From Streptomyces sp. CB02058 (GTDB lineage Bacteria; Actinomycetota; Actinomycetes; Streptomycetales; Streptomycetaceae), in NCBI RefSeq assembly GCF_001905505.1, contig NZ_LIPG01000007.1, positions 310,001 through 374,000 of the forward strand: a DNA stretch of 64,000 bases, read 5' to 3'. A program made the position numbers and the translations under genes. Shown in pieces: positions 1-7,747 of the stretch (position 1 is the first letter of the stretch; every line of letters starts with the position of its first letter). The notes below the pieces were generated by a model that worked only from the letters and a program-made list of their open reading frames with translations, searched no databases and was not told the DNA's origin.

Positions 1-365
1 GATATCACGTCCCACACACCGGGCGGCAGCGGTTCGTTCGGCTCGGCGTCAATGCCGATCCCGCGCACCTCCGAGGCCCTCGCCAGCACCGCGGCGCGGT
101 AACCGTCGCAGTGCGTCATGCTTCCGACGGTCCCTTCGGGCCACAGCGGCATACCCCGGTGGCCACGCAGCACGGGCGCCGGTGGCAACCCGAGCCCGGC
201 CATGGCCCGTCTCGCACAGGCGCGCACGGCCGCGAACTCCTGTCTGCGACGCTCCACGCTCTTCGCCACCAGCTCCGCCTCCTGCGGGTAGAGGCTGCCG
301 GGCGGAGCGTCCGCCTCGTACGTGTCCGCGCACGCGACGTCCTGGGGAACCAGCTTCTCGATCAT
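1..365 (-). CDS. 4'-phosphopantetheinyl transferase (Sfp/EntD type), 3' end outside window
   Basis: The reading frame begins at the ATG at 365 and is still open at base 1, giving the first 121 residues. It shows the Sfp/EntD-type core: an RRRQEF segment (about residues 38-43), a P-L-W-P-E-G-x-x-G-S-M-T-H-C-x-G-Y stretch (about 76-92) and the metal-binding G-I-G-I-D-A-E segment (about 106-112). Enzymes of this family transfer phosphopantetheine from CoA to acyl or peptidyl carrier proteins. The start overlaps the stop of the upstream metallophosphoesterase by four bases (ATGA), so the two are translationally coupled; this pairing is common in Streptomyces. The C-terminal third is not visible. 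Which carrier proteins it serves cannot be told from here. Confidence 0.9.
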   Translation of the reverse strand, partial: MIEKLVPQDVACADTYEADAPPGSLYPQEAELVAKSVERRRQEFAAVRACARRAMAGLGLPPAPVLRGHRGMPLWPEGTVGSMTHCDGYRAAVLARASEVRGIGIDAEPNEPLPPGVWDVI

Positions 366-1267
366 GCGCCGTCACCCGCCGCGGCCTGGGGCTGCTCACC
401 GTCGTACGGAAGGATCTGGCGCAGTAGTCCGCGCGGGTGGCCGCGCTTGCGCCACTCCCTGGGGTAGCCGATCGAGACCTCCTCGAACCGTACGCCGTCG
501 TACCAGGTCGTACGGGGGATGTGGAGGTGGCCGTAGACGACCGCGGCGACGTTGAAGCGTGTGTGCCAGTCGGCCGTGAGTTCCGTGCCGCACCACTGGG
601 CGAACTCGGGGTACCACATGACGGAGGTGGGTTCGCGCAGCAGGGGCCAGTGCCCGGCGATCACGAGCGGGACCCCGGGGTCGTGTGCCGCCAGCCGCTG
701 TTCGGTCAGTGCGACCCGTTCGCGGCACCATGCGTCGCGGCTCGGGTAGGGGTCCGGGTGCAGCAGATACTCGTCGGTGCAGACGACGCCCGCCTCGTGG
801 GCCCGGGCCAGGGATTCCTCCTTGGTCGCCGTCCCCGGGGCCCTGAAGGTGTAGTCGTACAGGAGGAACACGGGAGCCACGGCCACGGGACCGTCCGGAC
901 CCGGCCACTGCGGATACGGGTCCTCGGGGGTGGTCACTCCGAGCTCGCGGCAGACCTGGACGAGATGTTCGTACCGCGCCCGGCCGCGCAGTTGCAGGGG
1001 ATCCTTGTCCACCGTCCACAACTCGTGGTTCCCGGGGGTCCACAGCACCCGGGCGAATCGCCCCGCCAGCACTTCGAGTGTCGCTTCGACCTCTCCGGCC
1101 TGCTCCGCCACATCGCCCGCGACGATGAGCCAGTCCTCGTCGGACGACGGGTGCAGCCTGTCGGCGATGGGACGGTTGTCGGCGATGCCGACATGGAGAT
1201 CGCTCACCGCGAGGAGCCGGCCGCCTCCCTTCGGCGTGCGAGGGACGGCGCCAGTCATAGGACTCAT
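362..1267 (-). CDS. Calcineurin-like metallophosphoesterase
   Basis: This 301-residue cytosolic protein carries the metallophosphoesterase signature in order: D-L-H (residues 23-25), G-D (51-52), G-N-H-E (79-82), G-H-W (about 204) and G-H-L-H (246-249). Together these bind a dinuclear metal centre. No signal peptide or membrane segment is visible. It is the first gene of a two-gene unit with the phosphopantetheinyl transferase, overlapping it by four bases. The true substrate is unknown; a role in turnover of the phosphopantetheine arm or a nucleotide is only an inference from the pairing. The start could be the ATG at 1267 or at 1258; neither has a clear Shine-Dalgarno sequence, so a short-leader or leaderless message from the AT-rich patch at 1268-1290 is possible. 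Confidence 0.9.
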   Translation of the reverse strand: MSPMTGAVPRTPKGGGRLLAVSDLHVGIADNRPIADRLHPSSDEDWLIVAGDVAEQAGEVEATLEVLAGRFARVLWTPGNHELWTVDKDPLQLRGRARYEHLVQVCRELGVTTPEDPYPQWPGPDGPVAVAPVFLLYDYTFRAPGTATKEESLARAHEAGVVCTDEYLLHPDPYPSRDAWCRERVALTEQRLAAHDPGVPLVIAGHWPLLREPTSVMWYPEFAQWCGTELTADWHTRFNVAAVVYGHLHIPRTTWYDGVRFEEVSIGYPREWRKRGHPRGLLRQILPYDGEQPQAAAGDGA

Positions 1268-1430
1268 TGTTCGAATTTACAGTCTTGATGGTCCACTCGG
1301 AGGCACCCTGCTCGACATGCCCGACGTTCATTCGGCCGCAATGATTGATCAGGTGACTCGGGGGAAGTCTGCGGCGTGTGTACAGCGCGGTCGGCAGCCC
1401 GCGACGCAGCACCTCGTGAAAGGACCGGAC

Positions 1431-1802
1431 ATGCACATCGCCACTTACTCCCTCGTCGCCCTCGACTGCCCCGATCCCCCTTCTCTCGCCGCGTTCTACC
1501 AGGCGGTTCTGGGAGGTGAGGTCAAGAGGTCCAGCGACGACTGGTACATCCTCCAGGTCCCGGAGGGCGCACGCATCGCCTTCCAGCGGGCCGAGGACCA
1601 CCGGCCCCCGGAATGGCCTCGCGGCGACCGCAACTCCCAGCAGGAACACCTGGACTTCAACGTGACGGACATGGACCGCGCCCACAAAGAGGTGCTGGCG
1701 CTGGGCGCCACGCCACTGGACATCGACGACCAGGGCGGCTCGCGCGACTTCCGCGTGTACGCGGACCCGGCGGGACATCCGTTCTGTCTCTGCCAGGCGT
1801 GA
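1431..1802 (+). CDS. VOC (glyoxalase/bleomycin-resistance fold) family protein
   Basis: A 123-residue protein with one complete VOC module pair: beta-alpha-beta-beta-beta start (ATYSLVALDC...), the helix F-Y-Q-A-V-L-G-G at about 22-29, and the second half ending in F-R-V-Y-A-D-P-A-G-H-P-F-C-L-C. The glyoxalase fold supports metal-dependent isomerases, dioxygenases and drug-binding proteins, and this length fits the stand-alone single-domain subfamily. The ATG at 1431 is chosen because GAAAGGA lies just upstream; a much longer upstream extension in the same frame is unlikely since it runs antisense through the metallophosphoesterase gene. Its substrate is unknown. Confidence 0.85.
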   Translation: MHIATYSLVALDCPDPPSLAAFYQAVLGGEVKRSSDDWYILQVPEGARIAFQRAEDHRPPEWPRGDRNSQQEHLDFNVTDMDRAHKEVLALGATPLDIDDQGGSRDFRVYADPAGHPFCLCQA

Positions 1803-1837
1803 GCTCCCCGACGGCGGTGTGCGGGACATCCGTGCCG

Positions 1838-2584
1838 TCACCGCCGCTCGGGACGGTCGAGGAGAAGAAGCCCATCGCTGAGGGGACTTGAAGCTCCCCG
1901 GGAGGCCGAGGCTGTCCGGGCCGCTTCACCCGGTACGAACGTCATGTCCGCCCGAGGCGCGGCGCTGTCGGCCGAGGGGCCCGCTTCGGCGTCGCGGAGC
2001 AGTGCCGTCAGCGAGGTGCGCGCCCGCGCGACGCGTGAGCGCACGGTCCCGATGGGGCAGCCGATGGCCGTCGCGGCCTCGGCGTAGGGCAGCCCGAGGA
2101 GCTGGGTGAGCACGAAGGCCTCACGGCGCTCGGCCGGGATCATCGACAGGAGTTCGTCCAGGGCGACCCCCTCCTCGAAACCGGGCAGGTCGTACGACTG
2201 CGTCTGCTCGGCCGCGCTCTGCCAGTCGGACCGGTCGGCGAGCCTGGGCCGGGCGGCGGCATGGCGGAGGCTGTCCGCCACAGTGCGGCGGGCGATCGAG
2301 AGCAGCCAGGTGCGGGCGGAGGAGCGGCCCTCGAAGGAGGGCAGGCTGGTGAGAGCGCGGAGGAAGACGTCCTGGGTGAGGTCGTCGGCAGCCTGGGGGT
2401 TCGCGCTGAGGTGGGCTACGTAACGCCGGACGTCGCGGTGGAAGGCGCGGACGAAGCGGTCCGCCTTCGCGGGGTCTCCGTCCCGCGCGGCGAGCGCGAG
2501 CCGGGTCGCGCTCGCGTCGGAGACCGGGGTGTGCTCTGTCGGCGCGGTTGGACCGCCGACAGACGCGTGCTGGGCAGGGGGCAT
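1838..2584 (-). CDS. ECF-type RNA polymerase sigma factor
   Basis: A 248-residue protein with sigma region 2 (about residues 26-95, including the D-D-L-T-Q-D-V-F-L-R-A-L segment of region 2.2 and a T-W-L-L-S-I-A-R-R-T-V-A-D promoter-recognition helix) and region 4 (about 140-195, with L-P-Y-A-E-A-A-T-A-I-G-C-P-I-G-T-V-R-S-R-V-A-R-A-R split by a turn into the recognition helix). A roughly 50-residue Ala/Ser/Pro-rich C-terminal tail follows. The start is set at the ATG at 2584; the frame is open further to 2686 but the extra residues are low-complexity. No zinc-binding anti-sigma factor (HxxxCxxC) is adjacent. The neighbouring membrane and PepSY genes, on the same strand, are the best candidates for its regulon or its sensor, by inference. 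Confidence 0.88.
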   Translation of the reverse strand: MPPAQHASVGGPTAPTEHTPVSDASATRLALAARDGDPAKADRFVRAFHRDVRRYVAHLSANPQAADDLTQDVFLRALTSLPSFEGRSSARTWLLSIARRTVADSLRHAAARPRLADRSDWQSAAEQTQSYDLPGFEEGVALDELLSMIPAERREAFVLTQLLGLPYAEAATAIGCPIGTVRSRVARARTSLTALLRDAEAGPSADSAAPRADMTFVPGEAARTASASRGASSPLSDGLLLLDRPERR

Positions 2585-2744
2585 CGCCACAGAGTCCTCA
2601 AGGGCATGGGATGTCCGGCCCCGCGCGGGGGCGGGTGCCGGTGAAGGGAACGGCCTGCCGGACGGCAGCGCCGGTGCCCGAGGCACGCCGGAACGTCCGG
2701 GCGCTCTCGGGGAACCGCCGTCGCCAGGGCCCCGTCCGGCGATG

Positions 2745-2920
2745 GCCGGATCGGACCGGAGAGAGCCGGACCAAGCCGGAGGAAGCCGGATCGGACCGGA
2801 GAGACCCGTCCACGCCGCGGACGGCCGGATCAGGTCACTGAAGGCCGGATCGGACCGGAGAGGGCCAGGTCAGGTCGCTCGAGGCCGGACGGGACCGGGG
2901 AGAGCCGGATCAGTGACCGG
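2745..2920. repeat. Short interspersed repeats upstream of the sigma factor gene
   Basis: Three near-identical copies of GCCGGATCGGACCGGAGAG begin at 2745, 2785 and 2844, with diverged relatives (GCCGGACGGGACCGGGGAG) near 2884 and many single GCCGGA units between. They fill the space between the sigma factor gene and the membrane-protein gene and run into the latter's 3' end, where they encode its low-complexity C-terminus. They could be a slipped-strand expansion or a clustered binding site; nothing in the sequence decides which. Confidence 0.6.
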
Positions 2921-3736
2921 CATCCGCCCCGGAGGACCGGACTTGAGGCTCTGGGCGACAGCCGTTCCCGTCGGCGGGCCCCGTGAGGTGATGCTGTGGA
3001 CGAGCAGCAGCCGCGCCGGGGCACGCACCGCGCGTCGGCGCCGTACGCGCGGGCGCGGACTGTTCGGGGGCACCCAGAGCGTGAGGAGGAGTTGGAGCGG
3101 CGTCCAGAGCCGCACTGCGGCGGCACGCAGCACACTGAAGACGGCCCGTTCCCCGTACGCGAGCCACAGGCCGCACAGCACGGCGGCCAGCAGATGGGCG
3201 GCGAGCATCCCCGCCCCCGACGGGCCCGCCGCCCCGAAGAGGCCGTGCGCTGCCGGACCGAGGCCGTCGGACGCGGCGGTGGTCATGCCGTGCATCACGT
3301 GGAGGCTGTGGCCGCCCGCGTCGACACCGGGAGGGGCCTGTGAAATCAGCTTCCCGAGCCCGGCGTCCACGACGATGCCGGTGGCATCGCGTTCGGACAG
3401 CGCGGTCGCACCGTCTCCGCACAACAGGCGCTCGGCCCATTCGCGCGCATAGGACACCGGTACCGGCGGCGAAGCCGCGGCAGGAGACGGGGCGAGCGTG
3501 AACCCCGTGTGGAGGGCGGCCTGTGCGACGACGGCGCCCGAGGTGACGGCGGCCGGTCCCCGCTCGTGGCCCGCGAACGCCCAGGCAGCCGTCGCCGTGC
3601 CCATGAGCGCGAGGCATATCGCCCACCCGGACACGGCCGTTCCCGACATGAGGACATGGCCGGTCGCAGCGAGCAGCACGCAGACGACCGCGAACATCGC
3701 GGCCCGCACAGCTCGTGAACACCGGCCCGGTCTCAT
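2870..3736 (-). CDS. His/Met-rich integral membrane protein of unknown function
   Basis: A 288-residue protein with an N-terminal membrane segment (about residues 10-32), a second (38-55), possibly a third (65-80), and another at about 185-205. The middle contains a His/Met-rich stretch (G-G-H-S-L-H-V-M-H-G-M, about 150-160) followed by H and M residues in the next membrane segment, as seen in metal-handling membrane proteins. The last 50 residues are basic and low-complexity because they are read from the GCCGGA repeats, so the true end may be less conserved. It sits between an ECF sigma factor and a PepSY protein on the same strand. A copper or heme link is an inference only; no named family is recognised with certainty. 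Confidence 0.7.
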   Translation of the reverse strand: MRPGRCSRAVRAAMFAVVCVLLAATGHVLMSGTAVSGWAICLALMGTATAAWAFAGHERGPAAVTSGAVVAQAALHTGFTLAPSPAAASPPVPVSYAREWAERLLCGDGATALSERDATGIVVDAGLGKLISQAPPGVDAGGHSLHVMHGMTTAASDGLGPAAHGLFGAAGPSGAGMLAAHLLAAVLCGLWLAYGERAVFSVLRAAAVRLWTPLQLLLTLWVPPNSPRPRVRRRRAVRAPARLLLVHSITSRGPPTGTAVAQSLKSGPPGRMPVTDPALPGPVRPRAT

Positions 3737-3823
3737 GGCGGCCCCATCGTCGCACCCACCCCCCTCGCAGCGCAGCAGTGCCTCACCGCCCTCGGCTGCC
3801 CGCGCCCCGCACGCACCGCCCCG

Positions 3824-5239
3824 TCAGCCGGCGGTCGTGTACGTGCGCCTGCCGCGCCGGTAGGCGATCTCGCCCAGCGCGATGTCCACGGCCAGGAACA
3901 CGGCCAGCGGGATCCCGAGGAGCGGGACGAAGTACCCCAGGGCTGCCACGACCGCCAGGAGCGGGACCAGGATGTGGGGCGGAACCTTCTGCCAGGCACC
4001 GCGGGGCATCGGGCGGCCGAAGGCCGAACCCCGGCCGCGCTGCCACCACATCCGGTATCCCAGCACGATCAGCAGGATCAGGCCCGAGGTGAGGGCGATG
4101 AGCACGAGCTGGTTGGCCAGGCCGAACAGCACGCCCGTGTGCGCGTCGATGCCCCAGCGCGTCAGCTTGGCGAGCACCGGGAAGTCGGCGAACCGCACGA
4201 CATCGGTGACCTCGCCCGTGGCCGGGTCGATGGCGACCGCGTCCTGCTTCTCGGGCCAGCTGCGCTGGATCTGACGCACGACGTACGCGGACGAGGAGTC
4301 GGCCGGAGGCACGATCTCCACCGGGTTCGACAGACGCTCGGCGCGCGCCGTCTCCAGTACGGCGTCGAGTCCGACGTCCGCGCCCTGCATGCCCGGGGCT
4401 CCCCCGGACCCCGTGTGCTCGGTGTGCTCGCCCCCGGACGCGACGCCCGCCGAGACCCCGGGGGTCGTCTGTCCGATGGCCTCACGCAGATCCGCGACGC
4501 TCGCGCCCGCGTACGTCGACCACGTCAGACCCGTCGCCGACAGGAAGAAGAGCCCGATCGCGGCCCACACTCCCACCGTGCCGTGCAGGGACAGCGTGCG
4601 CCGACGGCCGCTCGTCCCGCGCAGCTTCCGGCGGGCCCGCCGGCGGGCGAACCAGAGCACCAGGCCGCCGCCTGCTATCACCCACAGCCAGCTCGCGGCG
4701 AGTTCGCTGTAGAGACGGCCGGTCTGGCCCAGGTGCAGATCGCGGTGGAGTTCGTCGATCCAGGTGCGCAGAGGAAGGGCGCCGGTGGAGCCGTACTGTT
4801 CGAGGGCCCCCGCCAGTTCTCCGGTGTACGGGTCCACGAACACCGCGAGCGTGTGGTCGGGGTTCACCCCCGGCACTCCGGACAGCAGGACACGTGTCGT
4901 CGCTCCGGCCTCCGGCGAGGGACGGACCGCGCTGACCTTCCCCTCGGGATGGGCCTCCGTGGCCGCCTCGACCTGCTTCGAGACCGGCAGCTCGCTCGTG
5001 CCTACGGGAACGCGCAGTTCGTCCGCGTACACGATCTTCTCGGCCTGGTACGAGGCCGCGTAGAGGAGGCCCGTCACGGCGGCTACCAGGAGGAACGGGG
5101 CGATGAGCACCCCTGCGTAGAAGTGCAGCCGCAGCACCAGCGGCCGGAGCGACGCCCAGCCGGCCGGTGTCCCCGGTGGCTGGGCGTCGCGGGTCTCCCG
5201 CCCGTCGGGGGACGGGCGTACCGCTGGTTCGACGGACAT
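3824..5239 (-). CDS. PepSY-associated membrane protein
   Basis: A 471-residue membrane protein with the PepSY-TM plan: first membrane helix at about 33-58 (L-H-F-Y-A-G-V-L-I-A-P-F-L-L-V), an extracytoplasmic PepSY region, the E-L-H-R-D-L-H-L-G motif (about 165-173), paired helices at about 180-205 and 220-240, a second PepSY-like loop, and helices near 375-405 and 425-455. Such proteins are linked to reduction or uptake of iron and other metals across the membrane. The ATG at 5239 is preferred over an in-frame GTG at 5254 because that GTG lies inside its Shine-Dalgarno sequence (GAGGAGAG). It follows 87 bases upstream of nothing else coding and precedes the His/Met-rich membrane gene. Confidence 0.85.
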   Translation of the reverse strand: MSVEPAVRPSPDGRETRDAQPPGTPAGWASLRPLVLRLHFYAGVLIAPFLLVAAVTGLLYAASYQAEKIVYADELRVPVGTSELPVSKQVEAATEAHPEGKVSAVRPSPEAGATTRVLLSGVPGVNPDHTLAVFVDPYTGELAGALEQYGSTGALPLRTWIDELHRDLHLGQTGRLYSELAASWLWVIAGGGLVLWFARRRARRKLRGTSGRRRTLSLHGTVGVWAAIGLFFLSATGLTWSTYAGASVADLREAIGQTTPGVSAGVASGGEHTEHTGSGGAPGMQGADVGLDAVLETARAERLSNPVEIVPPADSSSAYVVRQIQRSWPEKQDAVAIDPATGEVTDVVRFADFPVLAKLTRWGIDAHTGVLFGLANQLVLIALTSGLILLIVLGYRMWWQRGRGSAFGRPMPRGAWQKVPPHILVPLLAVVAALGYFVPLLGIPLAVFLAVDIALGEIAYRRGRRTYTTAG

Positions 5240-5438
5240 GGCTGCTCTCCTCACGCGCGGAAACGGGCGGGCAGACCGTGGTCGGCCGGTCCGGTAGTCG
5301 GCTCGGAGGGTGCTGTGGTTCCCGGCAGTTCACCGTTGTCACGCCAGGAGTGTGTCCGGACGGGCACGACGCCCGTACGAGGTCGCCGCTCAGGTCCACG
5401 CGGGAGAGGGCCCGCGTCGCTCGGCCCGTCCTCGCCGG

Positions 5439-6176
5439 CTACGCGCGCGGCGCCTGGTAGAGGCCCCGGCCCGCGCGGTGTGCCCGGGAGGTGGCGACGA
5501 GCCGGTCGAGGGTGCTGCGCACGGTGTTGATGCTGCCCGCGGTGAGCTCGCGGCCGAGGGCCTCGGTGACATCCCGGGCACGCAGTGCCTTGTGGCCCGA
5601 GGCGGCCACCACTTCCATGACCTGCTCGGTGAGACTTCCGCCGTCCGCCACCGCGGGGGCGGAGGCGGTGGGGGCCACGGCCTTCTGCGCGCTCGCTGCC
5701 TTCGCCGCCTTCGCCGCCTTCGCGGGCTTGGCGGGCTTGGCGGGCTCTGCCTGGGCCTTCTTCGCCGGCTGCTCGGCACGCTTCCTCGGCGCGGCCGCTC
5801 CGCTCGCGCGCTTGGCGGTGCCCTTGCGGGCCTTGCCGCGAGCGGATGAGGGAGCGTCCTGCTTCCCGGCCGGGGCAGGGGCCTTCTCCTCCTGGGGCGA
5901 GGCTTCGGGCGCAGTGACGATCGCTGCCTCGGCGGCGGCCGGAGCGGTGGGCTGCGGCTCCGCGTCCTGGACGGGTTCCGTACCGCCCGGCAACGGAGGC
6001 GCGGCGGAGAGAGCCTGCAGCGCGGTCAGCGCGGAGCGCACCGAACTCAGCCGTGCCGTGACGGACGCGAGGTCCTTCTCCAACGTCTGCTGCTGTTCCT
6101 CGAGTCGGGGAAGTTCCGCCTGCAGCAGCGCCGTTGTGGCCGCCACACCGCCTGAAGTGCTGTCGGGAACCGTCAT
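5439..6176 (-). CDS. Coiled-coil, Lys/Ala-rich protein with C-terminal winged-helix-like domain
   Basis: A 245-residue protein in three parts. Residues 15-55 form a predicted coiled coil (L-P-R-L-E-E-Q-Q-Q-T-L-E-K-D-L). Residues 70-175 are a Pro/Ala then Lys/Ala-rich linker with PAKPAKAAK-type repeats like those of actinobacterial histone-like proteins. The last 70 residues (S-L-T-E-Q-V-M-E-V-V ... S-I-N-T-V-R-S-T-L-D-R-L-V) look like a helix-turn-helix/winged-helix fold. It probably binds DNA and oligomerises. The ATG at 6176 with AAGGCGACAAC upstream is chosen over further in-frame starts. No family name is assigned; the N-terminal coil plus basic tail suggests a nucleoid-associated or regulatory protein. 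Confidence 0.75.
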   Translation of the reverse strand: MTVPDSTSGGVAATTALLQAELPRLEEQQQTLEKDLASVTARLSSVRSALTALQALSAAPPLPGGTEPVQDAEPQPTAPAAAEAAIVTAPEASPQEEKAPAPAGKQDAPSSARGKARKGTAKRASGAAAPRKRAEQPAKKAQAEPAKPAKPAKAAKAAKAASAQKAVAPTASAPAVADGGSLTEQVMEVVAASGHKALRARDVTEALGRELTAGSINTVRSTLDRLVATSRAHRAGRGLYQAPRA

Positions 6177-6639
6177 GTTGTCGCCTTTCGTATGCAACTC
6201 GGCTGAATGGACTATTGCACTCAAGGCTAGAGGGCGTTGTGTTTCCGCCGACATCGGGTTCGTCGCACCCCGTCGGCCAACTCGACACGGCACAGCCGCG
6301 GCTCACCGCAATCGCGTCCCGCACACTCCGAAGTCGCGCCCCGCACACCCTCGGGTTCACCTCTCAAGCACACCCGAGCGGGCTGCCGCACCCGTGCGCT
6401 CCGTACACGATTGCGGCTCCGCCCGGCGCCTTCGCGGGCGTCCGAGCGCGGCTGCCGCTGCCCCTGACAGACATCACTGAACACACGTTCGATTCATGAT
6501 GTCGGCACCCACAGGTCCGCCCCGCAGGGCCGACCTCGGACGAAAGCGCAGCTCAGACCCCACTCGCAGCCCCGGCCGGACGACGATCCAGCCACCAGAA
6601 TCACCCTCCGCAAAAAGACCTAATCGTGAGTACATTTCA

Positions 6640-6669
6640 TTGACGCCATGTAAACCGAAGGGTTACGGT
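6640..6669 (+). promoter_or_regulatory. Promoter with overlapping inverted repeat for the phosphotriesterase-like operon
   Basis: A TTGACG box (6640-6645) and a TACGGT box (6664-6669) are 18 bases apart, fitting a housekeeping-type promoter that would start about 46 bases before the operon's first ATG. Within the spacer and -10 box lies a 7-3-7 inverted repeat, GTAAACC-GAA-GGGTTAC (6650-6666, 6 of 7 positions paired), the size of a TetR-type operator. The TetR gene at the far end of the operon is the natural candidate regulator. The rest of the 545-base gap from 6177 holds the promoter of the divergent gene and no recognisable gene. Confidence 0.55.
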
Positions 6670-6721
6670 GACGGGCGCCACAGGGTGCCAAGCACCTTCA
6701 TCCCGGAGTCGTGAGGCAGAC

Positions 6722-7696
6722 ATGACCGCCAAGAGCAAAACCGTCAACACAGTCCTCGGCCCAGTCCCCGCCGACGAGCTCGGAGTCGTCTCGGTCCACG
6801 AGGCGCTGCTGTCGGTAGTACCGGGGGCGGAGCACGCGTTCGACGTCACCATGGACCGCGCCGAGATCTTCGAGAGCCTGGCGGCCCGGCTGACGGACTT
6901 CCGAGACAAGGGCGGCCGGACGATCGTCGACAGCACCGGCATGTTCCACGGCCGCGACGTGAAGCTGTACGAGAGCCTCTCCCGCACGACCGGGGTGCAC
7001 ATCGTCGCCTCGACCGGCATGGGCCCCGAGGAGCTGCTCGGCGGCTACTTCCTGACTCCGCAGACCAACCCCCCGACGCCGTGGCCGGCGGAGAAGTTCG
7101 CCGACCTCTTCACCAAGGAGGTCGTCGAGGGCATGGTGGTCCCGCGTGTGGAACGGCGCGGCCGCGCGGGCATCGTGGCGACGACCGCGAGCCGTGAGGG
7201 CATGACCCCCACCGACGAGAGCCTGTTCCGCGGCGCCGCCCGTACCGCCCTGGACACCGGCGTCCCGGTCTCCGTCCGCTACGGGAACGACGCCGTGCAC
7301 GACCTCGGGATCGTCCTGGAGGAGAAGCTTCCGGCCGGCCGCGTGGTCGTCGGCGGGCTCGACCGCCTGGACGCCGTGGCCGCCGGCGCTCCGCTGGAGG
7401 TCGCCCGCCTCGGTGCGTACGTCGCCCTGGACCACGTCGGTCTGGAGGGCGACGGCCACGTCACCGACAAGGAGCGCGCCGCCCTGGTGGCCGAGCTGAC
7501 CGAGGCCGGACACGGCGACAGGATCCTGCTGTCGAGCAACGCGATCGGTGTCGCCAAGGGGCAGCCCGGCCGCGACCTGCCGTACAGCCACATCCTCTCG
7601 GCCTTCGTCCCCCTGCTCGCGGCGCAGGGCCTCGGCGACGCGGACGTCCGGCGGATTCTCGTCGACAACCCGCGCGATCTGCTGACGGTGCGCTGA
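6722..7696 (+). CDS. Phosphotriesterase-like protein lacking most metal ligands
   Basis: A 324-residue TIM-barrel protein of the phosphotriesterase/lactonase (amidohydrolase) family, clearly paralogous to the next gene (shared V-N-T-V-L-G-P-V-P start and V-D-N-P-R/A-D-L/F-L-T end). Unlike it, the metal site is gone: HxH is H-E-A, the bridging carboxylated Lys is Ala (A-G-I-V-A-T-T), the strand-5 His is Arg (V-S-V-R-Y), the strand-6 His is Gly (V-V-G-G-L-D), and the strand-8 Asp is Asn (S-S-N-A). The fold looks intact and the frame is undisturbed, so it is probably an expressed pseudoenzyme, perhaps a partner of the active paralogue. GAGGC precedes the ATG at 6722. It is the first gene of a six-gene operon. 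Confidence 0.85.
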   Translation: MTAKSKTVNTVLGPVPADELGVVSVHEALLSVVPGAEHAFDVTMDRAEIFESLAARLTDFRDKGGRTIVDSTGMFHGRDVKLYESLSRTTGVHIVASTGMGPEELLGGYFLTPQTNPPTPWPAEKFADLFTKEVVEGMVVPRVERRGRAGIVATTASREGMTPTDESLFRGAARTALDTGVPVSVRYGNDAVHDLGIVLEEKLPAGRVVVGGLDRLDAVAAGAPLEVARLGAYVALDHVGLEGDGHVTDKERAALVAELTEAGHGDRILLSSNAIGVAKGQPGRDLPYSHILSAFVPLLAAQGLGDADVRRILVDNPRDLLTVR

Positions 7697-7747
7697 GCCC
7701 TCGCCCGCAGCTACCCCATCGAGCTTCGACAATCTGAGGTGAGTGTT

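Noticed and set aside
396..1841. Long open frame of 481 codons antisense to the VOC gene and in another frame of the metallophosphoesterase gene
   Set aside because: Arg/Pro/Gly-rich shadow of high third-position GC; no domain and it conflicts with well-supported genes.
2870..3736. Anti-sigma factor for the neighbouring ECF sigma
   Set aside because: No zinc-binding HxxxCxxC motif and the topology is multi-helix rather than a single-pass anti-sigma protein.
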